This document shows positions 1 to 5,765 of a DNA stretch of 9,014 bases, one piece after another. The translations under genes were made by a program, and so were the position numbers. The stretch spans positions 1 through 9,014 of the forward strand of contig CAZBEA010000043.1 of NCBI GenBank assembly GCA_964490835.1, read 5' to 3'. This DNA is from CAZBEA01 sp964490835. GTDB lineage: Bacteria > Patescibacteriota > Microgenomatia > Levybacterales > GWA1-39-11. Each line of letters begins with the position of its first letter. Position 1 is the stretch's first letter. The notes under the pieces were generated by a model. It searched no databases. It was not told where the DNA came from and was given only the letters and a program-made list of their open reading frames with translations.

Positions 1-1086
1 CAAGATGAATATGAATTGGTGGAATTGCTAAAAAATAAAAAAGTTACTAAAAAGGTTGTCTGTTATATTGCAGGAGTTATTTCTGATCTTTTTGATACGC
101 CTGTTCAATTTGGACACGCCAAGGCAATGGCTGAGACAAAAGATGAAAGTGCCTCTTCGAAAAGAAAAGCACTTCTTGAAGCTGGAGCAATGGTCGCACA
201 AAGCTTTAGTGAATTCGTCAGAATGATTAATGATCTAGGAACAAAAAATGTGCAAGAAGAGGATCGCTATAGTACAATACTTGCTAGTATGGATGACCGA
301 AAATCCGCCCTTTTTGCCTCAAGTATTTCAAAAGACGAGAATGGTGATGTTATGATCTTGGGAGAGGAGCTTACTCAATTTGCCTCCGGTAATTCCTTCG
401 CCAAAATTGCATCTTCATTGTTCTTGGGTAAAAAAATTGGTTCTCCCGAGCTTGAAAAGTTTGTCGATTTTGTCTTGAGAATTTCTGTCGATCACGGTCC
501 ATACGTGTCTGGAGCCGTGAATACCATGATTACTGCACGTGCGGGACGAGATCTTGTTTCATCACTTGCGGCAGGACTCTTGACGATTGGACCACGATTT
601 GGTGGAGCAGTGAATGAAGCGGCACGAAATTGGCTTGAAGGTGCACTGTCAGGAAAATCTGCCAATGAATTTGTAGAGGAATTTGCAAGTAAAAAAATAT
701 ATATTCAAGGCATTGGACACAGAAAGTATAGGATTGATCTCCCCGATCCAAGAGTAGCCGAACTTAAAAAATTCGAAGGAAACTTGGGCCAAAAGAAATT
801 CCTTTCATTTGCACTCGAAGTTGAAAAGATAACAACGGCCAAGAAGGGGAATCTTATTCTGAATGTAGATGGAACGATAGCTGCGGTGATGCTCGATATT
901 TTATCGGAAAAAGAGGGATATTCAGATGATCATCTAAAGGAGCTTGTGAATCAGGAATTCTTCAACGCGCTCTTTGTTTTGTCCCGGTCTGTCGGGTTCA
1001 TAGCGCATTTTCTTGATCAAAAGAGACTCGATGAAGGTCTATTCAGACTCGAAGAAAAAGACGTAGCGCAAGCAAAACTTGCATAA
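1..1086 (+). CDS. aclA: ATP-citrate lyase alpha subunit (citryl-CoA synthetase/lyase part), 5' truncated by the window
   Basis: The reading frame is open from base 1, so the gene starts upstream; the TTG at 16 is not a real start. The 361 visible residues match the C-terminal half of ATP-citrate lyase, which splits citrate with ATP and CoA into acetyl-CoA and oxaloacetate in the cytosol. The end of the succinyl-CoA-synthetase-like part carries VQFGHA, with the phosphohistidine at 115-117 (human His760). The citrate-synthase-like lyase domain follows, with DHGPxVSG (His at 493-495, human His900), the block ARAGRDLVSSLAAGLLTIG, GIGHR (His at 718-720, human His975), LNVDG (Asp at 868-870, human Asp1026) and SRSVGF (Arg at 985-987). 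Human numbering is from memory. The presence of both domains argues against stand-alone citrate synthase or citryl-CoA lyase. AclA is usually about 600 residues, so roughly 240 are missing; aclB would be expected just upstream. murB follows after 8 bases. Confidence 0.93.
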   Translation, partial: QDEYELVELLKNKKVTKKVVCYIAGVISDLFDTPVQFGHAKAMAETKDESASSKRKALLEAGAMVAQSFSEFVRMINDLGTKNVQEEDRYSTILASMDDRKSALFASSISKDENGDVMILGEELTQFASGNSFAKIASSLFLGKKIGSPELEKFVDFVLRISVDHGPYVSGAVNTMITARAGRDLVSSLAAGLLTIGPRFGGAVNEAARNWLEGALSGKSANEFVEEFASKKIYIQGIGHRKYRIDLPDPRVAELKKFEGNLGQKKFLSFALEVEKITTAKKGNLILNVDGTIAAVMLDILSEKEGYSDDHLKELVNQEFFNALFVLSRSVGFIAHFLDQKRLDEGLFRLEEKDVAQAKLA

Positions 1087-1094
1087 CTTCATTC

Positions 1095-2057
1095 ATGAAA
1101 ATCATCCAAAACCCACAATTGTCGGAAATATTTTGGTACAAAGTTGGTGGCAAGGCCAGGTTTTTAGCAGAAATCTCATCAAGAGATGACCTATACGAAG
1201 TCCTCGAATTTGCAAAAAAAATGAATTTAACTAATTTTATTATTGCCGGAACAGGCACAAATATTATTTTTTCCGATACCTTTTTCGATGGAATTATTTT
1301 TAAATTTGTCTCTTCGGAAAATGGTATAGAAGTCGAGGAGAACAATGTTGTAAAAGCTTTTTCAGGAGAAATGCTTGATGATGTCATTCAATTTGGATTT
1401 GAGAAAGGACTCATAGGTCTTGAATGGGCAGGGGGACTCCCCGGAACGGTTGGGGCTGCTGTGCGAGGAAATGTTGGGGCATTTGGGGGTGAGATTAAAG
1501 ATGCTTTTGTCAAAGCGCACTGTGTAAAAATTCACGAAAATGGAGAGTATGAAAATTTCGTTTTAACTTATGACGAAATGGAATTTGCTTACAGAACGAG
1601 TAAAGTAAAAAAGGAAAAATTTATCGTCTTGGAGACGTTTTTAAAACTTCGTCCGGCCAAGACTGACGAAGAGATGCTTGAGGCAAAAGAAATTTACAAT
1701 TTTAACAAACAGTATAGGCAGGATAGGCATCCGCTTGAATATCCGAATTGTGGAAGTGTTTTTAAAAATATTTCTGAAAAAGATAATGTTGAAAAAGTTG
1801 TAGATGCGTGGCCCGATATTGCAGACCAAGTTAGGGAGAGGTGGCACGGGAAGGTAAGTATGGGATATATCATAGGTCGATTGGGATTGGCTGGAAAAGA
1901 AGTGGGTGGAGCACAGATTTCCAACAAACATCATAATTTCATCATCAATAAAAACAACGCATCGGCACACGATATACGAACACTTATTACAGAGGTTGAA
2001 TCGAAGTGTTATGATCGGTTTGGGTTTACTCCTGAGGTTGAGGTGGAAATAATTTAA
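1095..2057 (+). CDS. murB: UDP-N-acetylenolpyruvoylglucosamine reductase
   Basis: MurB is a cytosolic FAD enzyme that uses NADPH to reduce UDP-GlcNAc-enolpyruvate to UDP-MurNAc, the second committed step of peptidoglycan synthesis. The 320 residues match the usual length. The FAD-binding domain shows AGTGTNIIFSD (residues 51-61, normally GGGSN) and GLEWAGGLPGTVGAAV (108-123), followed by GNVGAFGGEI. The FAYRTS motif (164-169) contributes Arg167. The catalytic Ser221 lies in NCGSVFKN, and the C-terminal PEVE supplies Glu314, equivalent to E. coli Glu325. ISNKHHNFIIN (275-285) is the conserved late motif. The length and motif order resemble the shorter type II enzymes. The ATG at 1095 is only 8 bases past the citrate lyase stop and has no Shine-Dalgarno sequence, so co-transcription is likely although the two enzymes share no pathway. 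No key residue is missing. Confidence 0.96.
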   Translation: MKIIQNPQLSEIFWYKVGGKARFLAEISSRDDLYEVLEFAKKMNLTNFIIAGTGTNIIFSDTFFDGIIFKFVSSENGIEVEENNVVKAFSGEMLDDVIQFGFEKGLIGLEWAGGLPGTVGAAVRGNVGAFGGEIKDAFVKAHCVKIHENGEYENFVLTYDEMEFAYRTSKVKKEKFIVLETFLKLRPAKTDEEMLEAKEIYNFNKQYRQDRHPLEYPNCGSVFKNISEKDNVEKVVDAWPDIADQVRERWHGKVSMGYIIGRLGLAGKEVGGAQISNKHHNFIINKNNASAHDIRTLITEVESKCYDRFGFTPEVEVEII

Positions 2058-2069
2058 GGTTAGACTGTC

Positions 2070-2097
2070 TCTATATCCCTTCAGCCTGAAATATAGA
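2070..2097 (+). other. Bulged stem-loop between murB and the CAP-domain gene
   Basis: TCTATAT (2070-2076) pairs with ATATAGA (2091-2097), and inside it TTCA (2080-2083) pairs with TGAA (2087-2090) around a GCC loop. The bases CCC at 2077-2079 are bulged. No T-run follows, so it is a poor intrinsic terminator. It could protect the 3' end of the murB mRNA or separate transcription units. It may also be chance. Confidence 0.35.
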
Positions 2098-2102
2098 TCA
2101 GT

Positions 2103-2132
2103 TTGACAAACAAAAGCCATTCCTGGTATCTT
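2103..2132 (+). promoter_or_regulatory. Putative sigma70-type promoter of the CAP-domain gene
   Basis: A perfect -35 box TTGACA (2103-2108) is followed after 18 bases by TATCTT (2127-2132), a weak -10 box. Transcription would start near 2139, on the tandem ATG codons at 2136 and 2139, which implies a leaderless mRNA. This reading also explains the TTG at 2103 as part of the -35 box rather than a start codon. Confidence 0.45.
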
Positions 2133-2135
2133 GGT

Positions 2136-2828
2136 ATGATGGCGGGCAGGCTAAAATTTTTCATCGCACTTGGGTTTGTAACGCTGATCTTCCTTGTTTC
2201 CATCTTTCTACCGTTGACAACTTTTGCCAACAGCAGAGTTGTTTTTGTAGTAAGGTTTCCCTGGAGTTCGGTAAAAAATTCCAAACTCGCAATTATTACA
2301 CCTGTGCCTCCAATTAAATCTCCTATCATAATTCCGACTGCAACGCCTACTTTAACGCCTACTCCGTCTCCATCCCCTGCTCCCACAGCCACCCCAACCC
2401 CAACAGCCGAGCCTCCCAAAACCATAGTCGAGGTAAAGCAAGAAAACAAACCGGATTCTCCGGGTGAAAATGGTCCGGAAGACGCCAATGCCTACCTCAT
2501 GAGAAAAATGAATGAATATCGAAGAGATAATGGGTTGCCCGAAATAGGCACCGATCAAGCAACTTGCGATTTTGCTGACATGAGAGCACGTGAAATAGAA
2601 TCAAATTTTTCCCATGATGGATTTCGCTCCCGCATAGATTCCAATACTCTCCCATACCAAAATTACAGCTATGTCAATGAAAACATTGCTCAGAACTCAG
2701 ATTTTACACGGGTAATAGATTCGTGGATCAAATCTCCCGGTCACGCGGAAAATATGCGACAAAATTTATCCACTGCCTGTATTCGCCACTCGGGCGAGTT
2801 CTACGTCTTTGAAGGATGGCGAGGCTAA
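2136..2828 (+). CDS. Membrane-tethered CAP/SCP-domain protein (YkwD-like)
   Basis: The protein has 230 residues from the ATG at 2136. An N-terminal hydrophobic segment (about 6-29) ends near TTFANS and is either a membrane anchor or a signal peptide. A low-complexity Pro/Thr/Ser linker of repeated TP and SP pairs follows (about 56-95), then a CAP domain (about 117-230). CAP hallmarks are the helix RKMNEYRRDNGLPEI, FSHDGF (His160), NENIA (Glu182), SWIKSPGHAENM (His203) and a closing FYVFEGW. These His and Glu residues match the CAP cavity ligands. Cys144 and Cys215 could form a disulfide outside the cell. Bacterial CAP proteins are secreted or surface-bound, and their activity is mostly unknown; none can be assigned here. 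An in-frame TTG at 2103 would add 11 residues, but it overlaps a -35 box. The domain call is firm; the start is not. Confidence 0.82.
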   Translation: MMAGRLKFFIALGFVTLIFLVSIFLPLTTFANSRVVFVVRFPWSSVKNSKLAIITPVPPIKSPIIIPTATPTLTPTPSPSPAPTATPTPTAEPPKTIVEVKQENKPDSPGENGPEDANAYLMRKMNEYRRDNGLPEIGTDQATCDFADMRAREIESNFSHDGFRSRIDSNTLPYQNYSYVNENIAQNSDFTRVIDSWIKSPGHAENMRQNLSTACIRHSGEFYVFEGWRG

Positions 2829-2846
2829 ATATAACTTAAGATTTTC

Positions 2847-2876
2847 TTCAAATTGATCATATTCAATGAATATGAT
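2847..2876 (+). promoter_or_regulatory. Possible promoter of the zinc-ribbon/DUF1003 cluster
   Basis: TTCAAA (2847-2852, 4 of 6 matches) lies 18 bases before TATGAT (2871-2876, 5 of 6 matches). Transcription would begin near 2883, five bases before the ATG at 2888. The -10 box forms the right arm of the inverted repeat at 2856-2876. The DNA is AT-rich enough for such matches to occur by chance. Confidence 0.3.
2856..2876. repeat. Perfect 9-bp inverted repeat upstream of the zinc-ribbon gene
   Basis: ATCATATTC (2856-2864) is repeated as its exact reverse complement GAATATGAT (2868-2876) around a 3-base AAT spacer. It lies in the 59-base gap between the CAP and zinc-ribbon genes. No T-run follows it, which argues against a terminator. 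The dyad symmetry next to a start codon and over a candidate -10 box would suit an operator. Confidence 0.5.
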
Positions 2877-2887
2877 TAGAATGAAAT

Positions 2888-3226
2888 ATGGATCTTTCTT
2901 GTAAAAAATGTAAGTATGTTATTTCAAAGGAGTGGTACTTTTGCCCAAATTGCGGACGAAAATTACGACCGGTGCCTCTTTCAACGTCATTTCTCAAGCA
3001 AGCCGGTCTCTATCTTTTTTGTGTACTTTTCCCTCCGCTTGGGATAATTCCTGCAGTAAAATACCTTCTGCAAAGAAGAGCCAAGGCTGCAATCGTCGGG
3101 TTTATTTGTTTGGCATTGACAGTGGCCGCAACGGGTTTGACTCTTCTTGCGGGTCAAAAACTATTTTTTGAATTGCAGAAGCAAATTGATTCACAAATGC
3201 AGTATTATAATGAATTAGGGATATGA
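2888..3226 (+). CDS. Zinc-ribbon membrane protein, hypothetical
   Basis: The 112-residue protein starts with a zinc ribbon: CKKC (Cys5, Cys8) and CPNC (Cys19, Cys22), spaced as in the small one-domain ribbons often placed before membrane helices. Two hydrophobic segments follow, about 36-58 (with FPPLG) and 67-88, separated by a basic QRRAK turn. The tail is short, polar and Gln/Tyr-rich. The ribbon and tail probably both face the cytoplasm under the positive-inside rule. Zinc binding is inferred from the four cysteines; the biological role is unknown. The stop overlaps the start of the DUF1003 gene by 4 bases (ATGA), so the two are probably translated together and may act in the same membrane complex. 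Confidence 0.8.
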   Translation: MDLSCKKCKYVISKEWYFCPNCGRKLRPVPLSTSFLKQAGLYLFCVLFPPLGIIPAVKYLLQRRAKAAIVGFICLALTVAATGLTLLAGQKLFFELQKQIDSQMQYYNELGI

Positions 3227-3849
3227 AAACATCAGAACGAATCGAATATTTCCGGTCATTTGAGGCAAAGTCTCTTCGTTCACGCTCATTTTTAACACAG
3301 GTATCGGATAGACTCACGAACTTTTGCGGTTCAACAGGATTTTTAATTTTTCATGTTCTGTTTTTCTCGGGATGGATAGGGATAAATACGGGAATTATCA
3401 GAGTTTATAAAATATTTGACCCATTCCCTTTTGGGCTATTAACGATGATCGTTTCTCTCGAGGCGATATTTCTATCAATTTTTATTCTGGTTTCACAAAA
3501 CAGATCCTCCTATGTAAGCACAATCCGAGATGAGGTTCACCTCGGGGTAAATTTGATTGCGGAAAAAGAAATTACAAAGATTTTGAAGCTGCTTGCTGAG
3601 ATTCGTCGCGAAATGGGAATTACAAAAGCCGACCCCGAACTGGACAAAATGCTTGAGCGAATAGATACTGCGTATCTTGAGCGGGCGATTACAGAGCAAC
3701 TCAAAAGAGCAGACAAACCACTGGTTGAACAATTTTTAAAAGACCTGACGGTTGCAGTTCCGCACCCAAATAACGGACACAATAACAATGAGGTAAAAAA
3801 TGAAGAAAAGAAAGAAGATCTCAAAGATGAAGCAAAATCAAACAGCTAG
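3223..3849 (+). CDS. DUF1003 family membrane protein
   Basis: The 208-residue protein has the DUF1003 signature: a first membrane helix with GSTGFLIFHVLFFSGWIGINT (about 36-56), then FDPFPFGLLTMIVSLEAIFL (65-84) leading into the second helix, then SQNR (91-94). A charged helical region follows (about 100-175; EKEITKILKLLAEIRREMG) and looks like a coiled coil. The last 25 residues are low-complexity Asn/Glu/Lys, unlike the rest. DUF1003 proteins are widespread inner-membrane proteins without an assigned biochemical role. The start overlaps the zinc-ribbon stop by 4 bases, and the 3' end overlaps the next gene by 50 bases. The acidic, lysine-rich tail coincides exactly with that overlap, so its sequence may be shaped by the start region of the downstream gene. 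Confidence 0.92.
   Translation: MKTSERIEYFRSFEAKSLRSRSFLTQVSDRLTNFCGSTGFLIFHVLFFSGWIGINTGIIRVYKIFDPFPFGLLTMIVSLEAIFLSIFILVSQNRSSYVSTIRDEVHLGVNLIAEKEITKILKLLAEIRREMGITKADPELDKMLERIDTAYLERAITEQLKRADKPLVEQFLKDLTVAVPHPNNGHNNNEVKNEEKKEDLKDEAKSNS
3790..3794 (+). promoter_or_regulatory. Shine-Dalgarno site for the small gene at 3800
   Basis: GAGGT lies 5 bases before the ATG at 3800, inside the end of the DUF1003 gene. It is the only convincing Shine-Dalgarno sequence in the window, and it favours 3800 over the in-frame ATG at 3827. Confidence 0.55.
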
Positions 3850-4084
3850 CCTGATACCGCTGAATGAGGAGTGCAAATATTCGTTTTGGGATTTATACAA
3901 GGCGGCGTTTCGTTTGGAAGCATCGGAAAAGGTTAAAAATACATTTTATAATCTGTCACAAGAAATGAAAAATAGTACGGTTAAAAAATGGGCGGAGAAG
4001 GCCCATTGGTTGGTTGAAGATCGAATTGGCAGCGATGGTATAACATATACCGCGTTTAGTCAACCTACGTCTCAAGTCCGGTAA
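3800..4084 (+). CDS. Small soluble protein of unknown function
   Basis: The product is 94 residues, and I do not recognise the family. The N-terminus is strongly basic (KKRKK) and could be dispensable. The core, from about residue 22, looks like a folded domain: YSFWDLYKAAFRLEASEKV, then a helix with YNLSQEM, then VKKWAEKAHWLVEDRIG and a short ITYTAF segment. It is rich in Trp, Tyr and Phe and has no membrane helix or signal peptide. The ATG at 3800 has a GAGGT Shine-Dalgarno sequence; the alternative ATG at 3827 would shorten the overlap with the DUF1003 gene from 50 to 23 bases. Its position suggests co-expression with the zinc-ribbon and DUF1003 proteins. The 3' end overlaps the converging minus-strand ORF by 20 bases. 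Confidence 0.72.
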   Translation: MKKRKKISKMKQNQTASLIPLNEECKYSFWDLYKAAFRLEASEKVKNTFYNLSQEMKNSTVKKWAEKAHWLVEDRIGSDGITYTAFSQPTSQVR

Positions 4085-4355
4085 TTGGTTCATTCAGCCT
4101 GAGAAATGCCTGCGTTTGTTTAATAATCGGATCGCCATGCTTGTCGTATTCAGCTGGTGTCGAGTTGGTAAATGATCGACTGGAAAGCTCAATTTCAACA
4201 CCCCGGATCATGGTGTTATTGAATGCAATTAATGGTTTGGATGACTCAGCCTGGGTAGCTCCCCTGCCACCCAGGACCTGAGTACTGATCAAACTTGCTT
4301 GCGAATAATAAGCTTCTGCTGTATCGGGACCAAGTCCCGTACAAATTTCGCTCAT
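4065..4355 (-). CDS. Probable small protein of unknown function, the only minus-strand gene
   Basis: The frame has 96 codons from an ATG at 4355 to a TAG at 4067-4065. There is no competing plus-strand frame over most of this interval. The amino-acid mix is balanced and resembles a soluble protein, with segments such as GLGPDTAEAYYSQASL, STQVLGGRGATQ, IRGVEIELSSRSF and PAEYDKHGDPIIKQ, and no membrane helix. I recognise no family. By eye the DNA is richer in GC than its neighbours. It also holds two strong hairpins, so a structured RNA is an alternative reading. The gene converges on the small gene ending at 4084 with a 20-base overlap. No clear promoter or Shine-Dalgarno sequence is visible before the ATG. 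Confidence 0.55.
   Translation of the reverse strand: MSEICTGLGPDTAEAYYSQASLISTQVLGGRGATQAESSKPLIAFNNTMIRGVEIELSSRSFTNSTPAEYDKHGDPIIKQTQAFLRLNEPITGLET
4244..4283. repeat. Strong stem-loop inside the minus-strand ORF
   Basis: ACTCAG and CCTGGGT (4244-4256) pair with ACCCAGG (4269-4275) and CTGAGT (4278-4283). This gives 13 base pairs with a 2-base bulge (4276-4277) and a 12-base loop. It is the longest GC-rich stem I found in the window. No T-run is present on either side. Confidence 0.55.
4321..4342. repeat. Second strong stem-loop, near the start of the minus-strand ORF
   Basis: CGGGAC (4325-4330) pairs perfectly with GTCCCG (4334-4339) around a CAA loop. The stem extends by GTA/TAC (4321-4323 with 4340-4342) past one bulged T at 4324. 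On the minus strand it covers about codons 5-12 and could slow translation initiation. No T-run follows on either strand. Confidence 0.55.
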
Positions 4356-4411
4356 GTGAAGAAGTTTAATAAATTACATTTTTTGATGCTTGACGGAACT
4401 CCAATTTTTTC

Positions 4412-4429
4412 CTGTCAAAACCCTGACAG
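4412..4429. promoter_or_regulatory. Inverted repeat CTGTCA-N6-TGACAG, possible operator
   Basis: CTGTCA (4412-4417) and TGACAG (4424-4429) form a symmetric 6+6 repeat that ends 16 bases before the ATG of the winged-helix regulator. A TTGACG at 4390-4395, identical to the -35 boxes of two other promoters in this window, lies 17 bases upstream, but the expected -10 position reads TGTCAA and falls inside the repeat. A binding site, perhaps for the regulator itself, would fit. The 90 bases between the minus-strand ORF and this gene hold nothing else I can support. Confidence 0.35.
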
Positions 4430-4445
4430 ATGTCTTCTTGCGTAA

Positions 4446-5765
4446 ATGAAAGCCGCAGATTACAATACGGTTGTGCAAAATCATATTCTTGAAGCGCAAT
4501 TTCCCTTGGAGTTTCGTAGTGAGGATGCGAAATTTTTGGGAGAAAAAATAAAAAATCGACAGTCTATCGTTTTGGTTGGAATGAAACGTGTAGGAATCAG
4601 TAGTTTCTTACGTTTTTTCTTAACACACGACCAGGTTGTGAGTGAGTATGTTGGAACAGGTTCTCATATATTTATTCCAGTGGATTTGAATGATTTGGTT
4701 GAGGTTGAAATCTTTCCCTTCTGGATTCTTACGTTAAAAAGAATCGTAGATGTTGCAGAGAGCCTTAATTTATCCGAATCCGACAAAAAAAGTATCCATA
4801 CACTTTTTCTTGATAGCATTCAGACGCAAGATCTTTTTCTTACGATAGATAGCGTTAGAAAGGCTTTGCTTATTCTCTGCGACTCGGGGTTTTTGCCGAC
4901 AATTTTTTTCTTGAGGTTTGACCGCATGCAAAATACTGCAACGACTCAGATGTTTGCCAATCTTCAAGGCCTTACTGCTGCGATGCACAACAGGCTTTCC
5001 TATGTATTCACAAGTGTAAGGTCGCTCGAGACTCTGTCCCCGAAGGTTTTCCAAAAAGCTGCAGTCTCAGCTTTTGTTCAGACGTATTACTTCTGTCCCG
5101 CGAAGCATTCCGATGTTTTGATAGCATCGAGGGCGTATTGTGGAAGGTATAACCTTAGCCTTGACGTAAAGCTCGAGAAATCATTGATTGAGTACGTAGA
5201 CGGATATTCACAATATCTACAGTTTGCGCTCGTTTTTATGAACGAGAACAAAAACTTTATTACCGAGAGAAAGGCGTTATTTGATCTTCTCGTTCAAGAC
5301 GAGCGAATAGCCCTTCAGTCTGAGGAATTATGGGAGTCTCTTACAGAGGAGGAACAGACCGCTTTGCTGAGAGTGGAAAAGAAAGGAAATCTTACTACCG
5401 CTGAGAGAAAAGCAGCAGAATACTTGTGGGATACGGGAATGGTCAATTCAAAAAATGAAATTTTCAGTCCACTTTTTGAATTCTTTTTGGAGGAGAAAAA
5501 TCGTGAAACAAAGGGCATGGGGAACAAAATCGAATACACGAAAAAAGAATATCTGCTTCTCAATCTTCTTGAGCAAAACAAAGATTCGGTTTGTGAGCGG
5601 GAATTTATTATCGAGACTGTGTGGCCTGAAGTTGAGGGGCAGGGAGTATCCGACTGGGCAATTGACAGGCTGGTAGCGCGCGTCAGAAGCAAGCTCAAGA
5701 AACAAAAAAGCAAAGAAAAGATTGTAACCGTCAAGACAAGAGGATATAAATTAATAAGAGTATGA
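4446..5765 (+). CDS. ATPase-like domain fused to a C-terminal OmpR-type winged-helix DNA-binding domain
   Basis: The protein has 439 residues. Residues 20-290 resemble a STAND/AAA-type P-loop ATPase: a beta strand and P-loop at IVLVGMKRVGISSFLRFF (41-58), a Walker-B-like strand TIFFLRFD (152-159) and a sensor-like strand ending VFTSVR. Residues 295-350 look like the winged helix that often follows such ATPases. Residues 361-439 match the OmpR/PhoB effector fold (Trans_reg_C): YTKKEYLLLNLLEQNKDSV, a recognition helix DWAIDRLVARVRSKL (403-417) and the wing TVKTRGYKLIRV. It is therefore probably a cytoplasmic transcription regulator. The Walker A lysine is Ile51 (ATC at 4596-4598), and Walker B has Asp-Arg instead of Asp-Glu, so ATP hydrolysis is doubtful. 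The gene overlaps the next membrane-protein gene by 4 bases. No receiver domain is present. Confidence 0.85.
   Translation: MKAADYNTVVQNHILEAQFPLEFRSEDAKFLGEKIKNRQSIVLVGMKRVGISSFLRFFLTHDQVVSEYVGTGSHIFIPVDLNDLVEVEIFPFWILTLKRIVDVAESLNLSESDKKSIHTLFLDSIQTQDLFLTIDSVRKALLILCDSGFLPTIFFLRFDRMQNTATTQMFANLQGLTAAMHNRLSYVFTSVRSLETLSPKVFQKAAVSAFVQTYYFCPAKHSDVLIASRAYCGRYNLSLDVKLEKSLIEYVDGYSQYLQFALVFMNENKNFITERKALFDLLVQDERIALQSEELWESLTEEEQTALLRVEKKGNLTTAERKAAEYLWDTGMVNSKNEIFSPLFEFFLEEKNRETKGMGNKIEYTKKEYLLLNLLEQNKDSVCEREFIIETVWPEVEGQGVSDWAIDRLVARVRSKLKKQKSKEKIVTVKTRGYKLIRV

Noticed and set aside
16..1086. TTG at 16 as the start of the citrate lyase gene
   Set aside because: The frame stays open to base 1, and the residues before it (ending DEYE) continue to match the family, so the gene is cut by the window edge.
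1641..2120. Long minus-strand frame of 159 codons
   Set aside because: It is antisense to murB, covers its conserved catalytic region, and gives a Cys/Phe/Ile-rich product with no recognisable domain.
2103..2135. TTG at 2103 as the start of the CAP-domain gene
   Set aside because: The TTG is part of a perfect TTGACA box, no Shine-Dalgarno sequence precedes it, and the hydrophobic N-terminus is complete from the ATG at 2136.
2081..2488. Minus-strand frame with a Gly/Val-rich repetitive stretch
   Set aside because: The repeats are the antisense of the Pro/Thr linker codons of the CAP protein.
2856..2876. Inverted repeat as an intrinsic terminator of the CAP gene
   Set aside because: The stem is almost entirely A/T and there is no T-run after it; an operator is the better reading.
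3537..3824. Minus-strand frame of 95 codons
   Set aside because: It is antisense to the DUF1003 helical region, Ser-rich, with no domain.
5315..5734. Minus-strand frame of 139 codons
   Set aside because: It is antisense to the conserved winged-helix domain and has a Ser/Phe/Leu-rich shadow composition.
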